From the NCBI RefSeq assembly GCF_003369915.1, contig NC_046675.1:7812001-7876000 (forward strand): a stretch of DNA of 64,000 nucleotides. Reading direction: 5' to 3'. The notes under the pieces are model-generated. The model searched no databases, was not told the origin of the DNA, and was given only the letters and a program-made list of their open reading frames with translations. A program made the translations under genes and the position numbers. This DNA comes from Drosophila miranda (taxonomy: Eukaryota; Arthropoda; Insecta; Diptera; Drosophilidae). Below are positions 38,301-48,280 of this stretch, in pieces; the first letter of the stretch is position 1, and every line of letters starts with the position of its first letter.

Positions 38301-41300
38301 AAATCCGTATGCTAAAAGCGGTTGCGAGGCCGCACAACAAGCCTGACGAGCCCCAGAGCCAAGAGCCAATAGCCAAGTGCGGGCCAAGCTAATGAAACAC
38401 TAATTGCGCCAACTCTTATATAATGGGTGGCCCCTAACATCGCACCAATTAGGCGCCGGACATAAAGCATTGTTTATGGTCAGAGAATGGACGGATGGCT
38501 CTGAGTCCAGCCACGGGGGGCTCATATTTTTTATTGCTATCTCATATTTTTTTTTTTCGCTCCTCTTGGAAATGCATTTTACATGAGAGATTTATGTGCG
38601 AATGACAATGAAAAAAAATAATCTTTCTTGTCGGGTAATTATTTTAAATGCGCCCCAAGAAGAACGTGGCCAGGATGTGTGTGTGTGTGTCTGTGCATGT
38701 CAAGGCTGTGATTGTTAGGCAGCCAGCAAATGCTGGCCAAATGCTCAGTCAGGCCTTGACCAGGCCGGGCCAAAGCTACAAGCGGCATCACGTGCGTGTG
38801 GCTCATGTGTGTGGGTGTGTGTGTGTGTGTGTTTGCGCCACTTGTGTGTGCCCCAAAAAACAAAAAAGAAAACGCAATGCAAGACAGCTGGTTTAATGAG
38901 GCGAAAGAAAATTGCCTTTTGGGTGTGTTGATACACCGAAAAAAATGATTAAAAAAAATGGGGCTCAAAAAATTATATGCTGGAGCTTGCTTCTAACCCT
39001 TTCCTTTATTTTGATGCCTTTTTTGAAACCAATATAGGCCAGAAAATATTACATCGATTATAGAATCAGACAGATATAAGCTGGCATTCAATATCAAAGC
39101 TTTTGATGCCTTTGGAGACCAGTAAAATATATCGATTCTGACTTAAATTTGTGGCAGAATATTAGAAAACACAATGCTGGTATTGGATTGGAGTTTTGCA
39201 TTACCCTCATAGCCAAAATTTGGTTAGTAAAATGCTAGTTCTATGACTTTACTAAAGGCATCTGTTGCTGATAAAACCACCGCTTAAAAAGTTCTGGACC
39301 CAACTTTAAGACGCTCTGCAGCGTATAAACAAGAGCAGTTTTTACGATTCAGGGTCTCAGGGTACACATGGCTGAAAGTTAATTTATCTTACCTCTGACA
39401 CCTTTGGAGCAGTTCAAAAGAGATTTACTTCACTCCATATAATGGCCATTTGCCGCATTCAGCCATTCAGCCACTGTGCGAAAGCAGAGCTCCAAGAGCA
39501 GCTAAATCTGTGTACTTAAACCGTATTTATCCCGGGGGATTGCCTGACCCCAAAGCGGGAGCACTCACAGAGAGAGAAAGAGAGGACTCTGAGCGTCAGT
39601 TTGTCTGCGGCTGTCTTCGAAACGAACCCAATCCCTGCTGCACTTGGATGCGCAGGCACGTTCAGTGCCATTAGTGTCAATTCGAGCGAGAATCTTCTAA
39701 TGAATTCCCAGGCCGGGGGCAGGCCAACCAGAAGAGACTCAGACTCAGACTCAGACGATGAGATGAGACCGTGTAATATGTACAGAAAAGTTAATCCTCA
39801 ATGGTTCATTAAACTATTGCAATGCTTAACCCCAATGCTTATCGGCTTAGCGATGGCAAATTGCTTTTATCTCGCGGTCCCAGACAAAGGCACTTCAACA
39901 CGCGATTATGCGGCAAGGAGCAAAGGAAATCTGCCTCCTGATGGCCTGCATAACGGCCTCCCCCAAAGAGTTAATGCAGTTTTTGCGTTGTGTAACTTTG
40001 ATTAAATCTCTGAAGCATTACGCATACGACACGTGTCCTATTGGGGACTTACCAGAACAGGCTGGGCAATCAATTTACATCAGGCCTCCCAAAAAGCTGC
40101 CTGTCAATTTCAATAAGCTCTGCTTTCACAATTTAATCGAAAGTCTTGCCTGCCAAAAAAATGCAAGTTTTTATTTTCTACTTTTCTTTTTCGCTTGATT
40201 CGAATTTGATGGGGGATCTGTGCCTGTGACAGTCGGGCTACTCAAGCAGTTGCGCCCAAAAGTTTCCAAGGACATTAAATTGTGCCTTTTATGGCACCCA
40301 ACTTAGCTCAAGAAGGTGTACACCAGGTGGACATAGATTGGGTTACTATCTGTTTGACTTTGGGAGCGAATTCTTATAACATTAAAGTGACGGGCTCCTT
40401 TCGCCCACACACAGGTCGGCTCCTGTCACTTTGCATAGCCCCAGACACGCTCTGGGCGTTCATTGGGTGTAAAATAAACAGCGACGCCGTAATTACAATT
40501 CGATGGTAAAAATGTCAAAGGTGTTGTGTTGGTGAAAAGAACAGAAAAAAAAGAAAAAAAATCAAAGACCAAAAGAGGAAGTACAACAAACCGGAAGTGA
40601 TGGCTGGAAAAGGCTTTGTGAAGAGTAGGAAAATAACAGCAAAAAACTTGGCCAACATGCAACAGTTGTGCATATGTGTGTGTGTGTGAGAGCATTTGGG
40701 TTAGGCAGTTATTGGAAAAATACAGAAAAAACAGAATCAGCAAAAGAGGGAAAGTGTAAAAAGGGTAGGGGAAAATTCTAATTAAATGCCGCCAAGGCTG
40801 GATGAATGGGTTAAATGGGCTCCAACGCCTACCCTCCTTTCAACTACGAAATAATGGAAATTTATGCCAGCCAGCCAGGCGAGGGGTGTTGATGGTAGCG
40901 GAAAGCACTCTTTCCATACCCAAAAAAAAAAAAATTCAAATGTTAATTACAAGCGGCTGCCAAAATTAGAATTGTGCGCGTTTCAGCATGAGTAATATGC
41001 CTGGGCGGGATACGTAAATATATGTATGCATGTATGTATGTGTGCCTGGTAGTGGTAGTGGGAGTATGTATATGTGTGCGTGGGTGGGCTATGCTATTGC
41101 CATTTTGATGCTGGACAAATATCGTGACTTCTTTTGCATAAATTACCTTTTCGCAGATATTTTGTTAGTATTTCGTTGTTAAATGTACAAAGATAAAGAT
41201 ACAGATACAGAGATAAAGATAAAGAGAAAGATATACGGAGAAAAGAGTTAGGTTTAGGAACAATTGAACGTGGCCAAAGCATGTAAGTATTTGAGTTATT

Positions 41301-44256
41301 TTCTGGCTCTGTTACTTTTATTTATTTTTTTTTGTCTTTGGAGAGGCGCTAAAAAAACATACATGGATCGTGGATTAATCACACCAGATACTTAGAGGTA
41401 TATATATATAGAGAAGGAAGGAATGAGTGTTAGGGGGCGTGTGTTTAGGAGGTGCTTGTGCAGTTTTGGCATAGTTACCCATGTTAAGTAAACGTGCGCC
41501 TGTCGGTATGCAATGGTTTCTGCCACGGCTCTTGCCTCAGCGACTGACTCTTTGTTGTTGTTGTTGTTGTAAGTAGTTTTTTCTTGTTGTGGGGATTCTC
41601 TAGTTATTGTTTTACATTTTTGCTTTTACGTTGTTCTGATTGTTGTTGTTGTAGCTGTTGTTGTTTGTTGTTTGCTGTGGCCTATTGTATTATTTACACA
41701 AGATTTACATAAATACGAGTACACGTACAAAGATTCACTTAGACGTACATATAAGCATGCTTCTATATTACAACTAGTTGTACATATACTATAAGGTTGT
41801 GGCATGCTAAAGTTATATAACTCTGACGTTCAGAAATCCCGACTCGGATGTCATTGAAAGCTATCTTAAGAAAACACATTCAACTCTCACAGCCACAGCC
41901 AGAGCCATTCAGACACGTACTCGTAAAGTGAATAAAAGGAAAACCTTGACAGCCGTGCAACTGCAGACCAGACCCCACTCTCAATGGTGGTCGGCAAGGC
42001 TAGGGGTCTTAGCCGTGCCATTGTGCCATTGCATCGATTCCCTGGCTTACTGGCCTCTCCACCTTCTTGACCCACTTTTCCCCCCCACGTTACGCCTACC
42101 AATAACCTTTACGCTCAAGTATAAGTAATTATCTTTCGGCTAAAATTCGGATTTGAATTTAATTTATGTAATTTTGAATAAACATCCTCCAGCAGGAGAG
42201 CTGCCAAGGCTTAAGCATGCTTTAAGCCTGATTGTGGCTTTTAATTAAGGCTGTGGCTTTAAGGCCATCTTCTGCAAGTGGCAGACGACCCCCAACAAGA
42301 GCATTGGGGGCGGTGGAGCGGCAGTGGCCGCAGGGAAGCTTGTTCTATTGATGTTTGACGAGTGGCAGCGGCTCGTTTGTTTGAACATGGCTCGACTTTT
42401 CATTGATTAAGTTCTTGAAATCGCTCAGAATTTCCATATAGTTTCACTTTCACTCCGAGTCATAAATCAAAGTTGACGACTCAACCGCGACTCAGGCGCT
42501 GCACAAGGGATAAGGGATAGGGGATTTGAATAGTTTGCCCCAGATTAAGCACTGTTCACAGTTGAGCCGCTCACGGCCTTCACTTTACTGTTTTGTGGGA
42601 CATTCTTTGTAGTTATGCAATCCGCAATCAACGTTGTTTTTTTTTTTTCTACTGCCACACAAAAGCCGAGCTCGTGAGTGGCAACCTGACGTGAGTCACA
42701 ATGGCAACAAAAGTAGCAGCAATATCGGACGAACACACATGTGCGGCAGGCATCAAAACAAAGTCATTCCATAAAGGGGGGGGAATTTCACGTTTCACCT
42801 GGAAAAGGACCTACAAAATGGCGCGCTCGGCCATCGGATTCGAAGTGGGGGGACTCGTTGCGTTTTAATGAAATTCCGCATGGCATGAGTGCACTATTTC
42901 GATTCGATTTTCTGCAGTTTTTTAATTACACCTGGACCGGGGCCCCGTCTCGTCGCGGCGATCGATATCAATGATATTATTCAATTACGCACCGCAGAAA
43001 AACGCAATTAGAAAGTGCCAATGCAGTTGCGAAGGTGAAATTGTAATATAAATAAATAAATGGTTATGATGGAATGCTGCTGGTCGCACTTTTGCACGCG
43101 CTCGCTTTTATGGCTGTTTTGTTTCGGTGTTGCCGCCCCTGCCCTGCCCTGCCCTGCCCTGCCACACCATGAGAGTATTTTTGTCAAGGGTAACGTGCGG
43201 CAGCCCCACACACACACACGCACACTAGAAAAAAGAGGGGGCAAGAGAGAACGAGAGAGATATGAAAACATAGATAAAGCGGACACGAAATGCTTGTGGA
43301 GGCCGTGCCGAGAGTCCGACAGAGACGCTTCACGTTGTGTTATTTCGAACCGCGTGCCCACACACACACACACACACACACACAGAGAATGCTGGTGGTG
43401 TGCGTGTGAGGCTCGTCAGACAGTCTCCGAGTAACCCAACATTGCTCCATCTTGTGTCGTCATCAACTCGGCCTCCCCCCGAGGCACACACCCACACAGA
43501 CACACACGCGCTAGGATTCACCTGCCCCACCACATACGCACGCACACAGACAAAGTTCATTCAATAAAGCACACACACCAACACCAACACCCACACACAC
43601 ATACATGCACGTTGCGTGACGCTAGCGAGGATTTTTTCAGCGTTCAGCTTGAATTTTTTTTGTTGACTTTTCCTAATCCGCACTAACGAGGCACACAGCT
43701 GAGAGGTCCGCACTTGACTGGGCCAGGAACGGCCAGCAGAGGCATCCCAAGCCCCCAGCTGTCATTCCGAGGGACCTGCGCAGTGCGCACTTCCCCCCGC
43801 GCCACACACATTCTGACAGTTGCTGCACTGAGAGAAAAAGTTGGATGGTTTACTTACGTTTTTCCACGGCGATGACGATGAACTTGCACAGCCCCTCCTG
43901 GTGCCGGTTCAGGCGATCCCTGGCTATGAGGGCTGTCTCGAGCATATAGCCCATCATCAGGATCTCCACCTTGAGAATGGCAACGACATCGATGACCTGA
44001 CGCACATTTAGCTTTTCCAAGACTGCACGACCACCCGTCATGCCGCTGGCCAGCTGGGCCATTCTGCCCTTCTTCTTCTTCTTGCAGGATCTGAGAGGAT
44101 GATCCCTTGAATGACAGGTGCACCTGCGTCGAGCCAGCTCCTCTTGCTGGCCGTAAATGTCGCATAGCAATTTGTCGAGTAGCTTCTTGGTCTCACTGTT
44201 CGAATCGGGGTTATCGGGGCTGAAACTATGCTAATGATGGCCATGGCTCACCTCAT
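26362..44256 (-). CDS. TBC1D30-type Rab GTPase-activating protein, 3218 residues
   Basis: Nine coding exons, all in phase: 44256-44252, 44195-43858, 36850-36570, 36472-36347, 36275-36156, 36087-35696, 34978-34778, 34718-28073 and 27909-26362. The N-terminal helical block (MSETKKLLDKLLCDIYGQ; later DRLNRHQEGLCKF) and the TBC domain (about 205-440) align with human TBC1D30, a GAP reported for Rab8A at cilia. The arginine finger is R254 in VKDLHRTG and the glutamine finger is Q290 in VGYCQGFN, so GAP activity is expected. The conserved block after the TBC domain (SADEFYGKMG) is also present. The huge exon 8 is acidic/lysine-rich, with about 15 copies of a PST-LE-RF-ALEKQLS motif, a four-copy 11-residue KARKEPATEEP repeat and basic SPYTSPSRKA repeats. 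The last exon is Ser/Thr-rich. The D. melanogaster counterpart is probably CG42795, from memory. Confidence 0.93.
28555..33130 (-). repeat. Dispersed 17-20 residue coiled-coil motif, about 15 copies, inside the Rab GAP
   Basis: Translated motif P-S-T-x-x-L-E-x-R-F-x-A-L-E-K-Q-L-S, at about residues 1020-2530. Clear copies sit near plus coordinates 33.1, 33.0, 32.9, 32.6, 32.08, 31.56, 31.4, 30.96, 30.8, 30.49, 29.79, 29.47, 28.95, 28.79 and 28.58 kb. Examples are PSTAALEERFETLEKQLSAE, PSTEELEKRFNALEKQLST and PSTKELEARFRSLERQIKL. Spacing is irregular (about 80-700 bp) and the linkers are charged and low-complexity, so the copies are old and kept by selection rather than fresh tandem duplications. 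Confidence 0.85.
32393..32525 (-). repeat. 33-bp tandem coding repeat in the Rab GAP
   Basis: Four copies of a 33-bp unit (plus-strand core GGGCCTTAGGTTCCTCC then GTGGCTGGCTCTTTTC) encoding KARKEPATEEP with T/R and E/D variation. DNA identity is high, unlike the older PST motif, so this is a recent expansion and likely length-polymorphic. Confidence 0.9.
36851..43857 (-). other. 7.0-kb intron of the TBC1D30-type gene
   Basis: Bounded by a GTAAGT donor at 43857 and a TTTCAG acceptor at 36851. I find no nested gene. It holds TG/CA microsatellites (about 38.68, 38.81 and 43.36 kb), TTGTTGTTG runs near 41.55-41.67 kb, AT-rich stretches, and several ATGTATGTATG runs. Long first introns of this kind often hold enhancers, but I see no specific site to name. 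Confidence 0.7.
43359..43384. repeat. CA microsatellite
   Basis: A run of CA dinucleotides; more CA-rich sequence continues to 43.6 kb. Confidence 0.9.
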
Positions 44257-44702
44257 TTCGCTGTCTTGCTGATAAAACTCAGCAGTTGGTTTTCTTTACT
44301 TGAAACTTTAGCGTTTTTTCTATTTATTTGTAAAGCTTTGGCTTTCTTTTTTTATAAAATATACACAGAAAAATATACACTCAGAAATAGACACACAAAA
44401 TAATTAACATAACAATCAAAGCAACTAAGTTTCCATGAAAGTTGTATATGGAAGTTGTTTAGGAAAACCCCTATTGGAAGATACATTTAAACTGATAAAT
44501 ATACGATTTTAGCCTTTACTCGGTACAGATATTAAACAATATTAATAGGGTCATAGGGAAAAGAAGAGGAAGTAACTGAGGAAGTGAAAGATCGCACAAA
44601 AAAAATAAGAACCCAAAATACTATTACAAAATGTCGCGCTTTTTTATTAGAGTAAGAGGTAGAAAGGCTCTAAAACCCATGAAAATATGTTAAATTCATC
44701 CC
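44257..44702. other. Probable 5' UTR and promoter region of the TBC1D30-type gene
   Basis: Upstream of the ATG at 44254-44256. The leader reads GAGTTTTATCAGCAAGACAG on the minus strand; AT-rich sequence follows. No recognised core promoter element. Confidence 0.4.
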
Positions 44703-45503
44703 ATGGAAAATTCCGATACCAACGCGTCACGTTGCGGCGTTATTCAAGAGTGCGTCAATTCTGCAGAATACGACAACAAGCCAGAGACCATCAATGTCAG
44801 TGCCAGAGTAAGAATGGAACAAGTACGCAAAAACCTTTTGTTATCCATGATTCAATGGCAGCTTAAAGGAGGAATGGAATCAGTGAAGACGTAAGAAGTC
44901 TCCAGCAACAGGATGATCTTGATTCAATGCTGCAACGTGTTGAAACTCTTACTGGATGAGCTGGCCAAGCTGAAATCCATGCAGGTACAGGCAAGCTTTA
45001 TCAATAATAAAATTTCAATGGAGATGCTCAAGGAGTTGCTTCAAATTTGTGAGGTTCAAAATAAGTTCTCGTGATGCGAGCTGTTGAAAGTCGAAGGCAT
45101 ATCAATGGAGTGGCAGCGCCATCGGAGCCTTATGAAGACCCTAGTAAAGTTATTTTTAATGGACAACCAAATTACCTCCGATGGCGAATTTCACCGCCTG
45201 TTCTAAAGGTGGTTTTATTGAATATATAGTAGAGGGAATTCCAGATATGAGCCTGCCAAATGGGGCATCAGTTGAAACTGCATTTAGTGGTGTTTTTAGT
45301 GAGCTACAGAAGCCAACAACAGATCAACAAAAAGCAGAGTAAGACCAACGAGTGGTCGAAAATACTACCTTACAATTGTCACCCAGCCGTTGACTGCCTT
45401 GAGTCAAAAAAGATGGAAAAAGAATGCTTGTGATAATATTGGACTCAAAGCCAAGGAGTGCGAGCTGGCTCTTAGCACCGGCTCACTGACATCTCAGAGA
45501 TGA
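44703..45503 (+). pseudogene. Decayed coding sequence of unknown family
   Basis: Starting with ATG at 44703 the frame is open for 63 codons, then continues only by switching frame: an EDVRSLQQQDDLDSMLQRVE stretch, LDELAKLKSMQVQASF followed by ISMEMLKELLQICEVQNKFS, then CELLKVEGISMEWQRHRSLM. Later pieces include GGFIEYIVEGIPDMS and, at about 45.38-45.50 kb, LTALSQKRWKKNACDNIGLK ending at a stop. At least three frame changes and several stops separate these blocks. The helical, protein-like composition and steady direction argue for a dead gene (or dead gene copy) rather than chance. I do not recognise the parent and there is no repeat signature around it. Confidence 0.55.
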
Positions 45504-45820
45504 CCTTTAACGTTCTTGTAATTGTGTTTTATAATACATCGGAATCAGTACAAGCTAAAAATGATCAAGAAACTGCAAAATATAAAAAACCACGTGCCGT
45601 TCTATGATAAATGAAGAAACACCGAGCATGGCCTTTTTATTTCCTTGTTACATACATATACGATTTTTAGGGATGTAAATAGTAGTTAAGTGCTGTCTAA
45701 ATGGTGTCCAAAGAGGGGTAAAGTACTGGTGTTTGGAGGTGTTTTCTGACTAAAAACAGATTTAAACATTTTTAGAAAACCATAAAAGGATTGCTGACAA
45801 GTGGGAACAGCAACCAAAGT
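45504..45820. other. Spacer between decayed sequence and PIERCE1-like gene
   Basis: AT-rich; likely includes the 3' UTR of the PIERCE1-like gene on the minus strand. Nothing else recognised. Confidence 0.5.
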
Positions 45821-46229
45821 CTAGTAGAATGTGGCATCAATGTGGGTATTCAGGGAGAAGTTGCGGTACATGCCGAAGCGCGCCACCTCGTTGGAGAACT
45901 TCTGGCCGCGCGAATGGAAGCGCTTAGGTATGGTATAGGCATTGGGGGCATAGTAACCGTACTCCGAGTTGCAAGTGCGGTACATGGTATTGGTGTCCTT
46001 CTCCACGCCATAGCCCTTGAAGCTGTCTGCGGAGAAAGAAAATGTCTCTGAAGGCTACGCTCTTTGCTGGCAAAGAAGGGGGATACTTACAGGGACACTT
46101 GATGTCCTCGCGCTTATGTAGATTCTCGTAGAGTTTGGCTGTCTGGACGACTGGCTTGCGTTTGAGAAACTTCTGGAACTCCACTTGGGGATTGAAGGTC
46201 TCCAAATCGTCGCAGGCAGGCTCACACAT
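45821..46229 (-). CDS. PIERCE1-like (C9orf116 family) ciliary microtubule protein
   Basis: Two exons, 46229-46091 and 46026-45821, joined in phase, giving 114 residues. The C-terminal half matches the vertebrate PIERCE1 pattern FKGYGVEKDTNTMYRT...YGYYAPNAYTIPKRF, then GQKFSNEVARFGMYRNFSLN (human has FRGY, YRTSNQAYG, MPKVFYPNSNKFSQ and GMFRNNTLNV at the same places). PIERCE proteins sit inside ciliary and flagellar doublet microtubules and help dock outer dynein arms. In flies a role in sperm flagella or sensory cilia would follow. The N-terminal 46 residues are cysteine-containing and not conserved in humans. The start is the ATG nearest the acidic N-terminus; an in-frame upstream extension is open but lacks support. 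Confidence 0.85.
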
Positions 46230-46504
46230 TTTGCCGACAGAGTTTGAGAAAATTGTACAATTGTTTTGTGAAAACAGATGTAAGTCGACGACGTAAGTAA
46301 GTCCGACAATAAAGGATTTTATTGACCAAACGTACAACCGCCTCAGAGGTTGCTAAGTTTGAATCTGACAGCCAGTCAGCGGCTGCGCACTGGCCTCCAC
46401 CGCTTTGACAGCCCCGAGTGACAGTTGAGGCTGGGCCAACCACCATATACACACTGCCCTTTCCCGACAAAGTGTTGTCAGAGCTTCCCAACTGAATCCA
46501 CAAG
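46230..46504. promoter_or_regulatory. 275-bp shared upstream region of two divergent genes
   Basis: The start codons of the PIERCE1-like gene (minus) and the MCFD2-like gene (plus) face away from each other across 275 bp, so any promoters and both 5' UTRs must fit here. It includes GC-rich CACTGGCCTCCACCGC and a GGTTGCTAAG word resembling half an RFX X-box. That resemblance is weak. Confidence 0.6.
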
Positions 46505-47196
46505 ATGTGCAAGCTATCGAATGTGCTCAACTTTATTATCTGCATAGCCAACTTTAGTCAAAGCTTCGATGGAGCCCTGGCCCTGAAGAGGGGACCCCAC
46601 CATCCGCGGGGCGAGACCCGGCGCGTGGATCAGCATCTCACCCACGAAGAGCAGTGAGTGCGGCCACAACTGCGGCAATGTGGATTCCCCATTCAATATT
46701 GGCTTTTCCCTTTCAGTCGCATCGACGATGATCTCAAGGAAATGGGCGTGCAGGCCAACCTGGACGACCTCAGCGAGGAAGAGAAGATATTCTATATGTT
46801 CAAGGTGCGGAAAACCAACTCACTAATGCGTAGGTCATTAAAATGTTTCTGGCATTACAGGCCCACGACAATGACAATAATAACGCGCTGGATGGCCTGG
46901 AGATGATACAATCAGCCATGCATCACAACTACGACTACTTCAAGAACAGCGAGCGGGACGAGTACTTGCAGAATGCCACCGACGAACTAGAGCACTTTAT
47001 AGGTAATAATAATCTGCCCATATTTAGGACTATGGCCAATAAATTAGATGTTTTTATAACCACCACAGAGGCCATTGATAAGTTTCTGCTGATTGCCGAC
47101 GACAATAATGACGGGCTCCTGCACTACCCGGAGTTCGTGAAGGCCATATCCGGGGGCAAGGAGCAGCCGGGCCTGGACAGGAATCTGTTGCGCTAG
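46505..47196 (+). CDS. MCFD2-like EF-hand protein, ER-Golgi cargo receptor subunit
   Basis: Four exons: 46505-46653, 46717-46804, 46861-47002 and 47069-47196, phases consistent, 168 residues. The N-terminus (MCKLSNVLNFIICIANFSQS, then FDGALAL) is a signal peptide. Two EF-hand loops follow: DNDNNNALDGLE and DDNNDGLLHYPE, matching vertebrate MCFD2 (HDYDGNNLLDGLE and DDDKNNDGYIDYAEF). MCFD2 binds the lectin LMAN1/ERGIC-53 in a calcium-dependent way and carries glycoproteins out of the ER. Donor 2 is GTGCGG, slightly weak, but the frame fits. The D. melanogaster equivalent is likely CG17271, from memory. The 3' end converges on the next gene, with an AATAAA at 47382-47387 only about 50 bp short of that gene's stop codon. 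Confidence 0.9.
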
Positions 47197-47435
47197 AGGG
47201 AAGGGGCATCGCATCATCCGCAGTAGAAACAATAATAGTTGTAGACTAGTCAAATATATATTTAGCAACTAATTTCTGATTTCCAAGCTGAACCTTTTGA
47301 GACTGTACACCACGAGCCACAAGCCAAACTCGGTCACGGCCAGGCAATGCACTAACCTGCACTTCATTTGTACTGCAACATAATAAAATACATTTAAAGA
47401 TAAACGTAAACACATAGTTAGGATCGAATGGGATC

Positions 47436-48280
47436 TCAGAGGAGCCCGTCACAGGCTTGGGTGGTGTTGCAGGCCACTCCTCGATAGCCATCGTAGGCGG
47501 CGCGTTCCATCAGCACAATTAGATCGTTGTAGCGGGGCTTCCCTGAGGGGGCCCTGTGAATATAACAATAAGTGGATGCTTTCCGCAAGATAAATAGTGT
47601 GCCACCTTACCCTTCGAACACTTCGATGGCCCCCAGAAGGGCGCGCCCCGCCTTGGCATACTCATAGGCGGCATTGGGGCAGGCGCAGGCCGCCGCATAG
47701 AGACACTCGTCGCGACCGGCTCCCTGGGCGGCCAGGAAGCCCATTATCATGTAGTCATCACCCGATTCCAGGCCCAAGCCAAAGGTTTTGTCACTGCGTC
47801 CGGTGGAACGACCATAGCCATGGCCATAGCCACTCCAATGTCCTGCTCCAAGGATGCCAGCGGAAAAGATGAGCACCTTCAGCAGTATGATGATCAGCAA
47901 ATTGGTGAGGTTCAGGCTGAGAACCTAACAGAGAACAAACCGAGAGATCAGAGGAGGGAAGCTGACAAGATGACGCCCTGATCACCCACTTGACTGTTGC
48001 CCGCGGAGCGGTGGAGAAGCTCCTTGGCCATCTGCATGACCACATGACCGGCGGGGCTGCCAAACATGCTCTGGGCCTGCCGCAGCCAGCTCAGAGGTCT
48101 CTCCATCGTCAGCCCATAACTGGGATTGTACTGGCCTTCGGTGCTGTTTCCTGACACTTCATTATCCATATCCAAGTCGTATATCTGCAGCTGTCTGCTG
48201 GCTGCTTCGCCCAGGCCGAGGAAGCAGACTAGGCCCAGCAGCAAGACGGTGATCCGGTAATCCGAGCTTGGTTGCTGCAT
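47436..48280 (-). CDS. Unrecognised secreted or membrane protein, 240 residues
   Basis: Three exons: 48280-47990 (GTGGGT donor), 47924-47611 and 47553-47436, all in phase. The start at 48280 gives a clear signal peptide (ITVLLLGLVCFLGLGEAAS). The second exon opens with a strongly hydrophobic segment (LNLTNLLIIILLKVLIFSAG), a probable membrane span, followed by a glycine/tyrosine/histidine-rich stretch (GHWSGYGHGYGRS). The C-terminal part has several cysteines (DECLYAAACACPN, GVACNTTQACDG) and a short amphipathic LIVLMERAAYDGYRG. Two N-glycosylation sequons are visible (NST and NTT). I do not recognise the family; it looks arthropod-specific. No enzyme motif is seen. Upstream, 48281-48500 is probably its promoter. 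Confidence 0.8.

Noticed and set aside
39601..40005. Plus-strand frame of 134 codons in the Rab GAP intron
   Set aside because: No domain, no start context, no splice partners and nothing similar that I know; consistent with chance.
36850..43857. Search for a nested gene, tRNA or miRNA in the 7-kb intron
   Set aside because: No tRNA-like cloverleaf boxes, no extended hairpin and no coding exon found by eye; a covariance-model search would be decisive.
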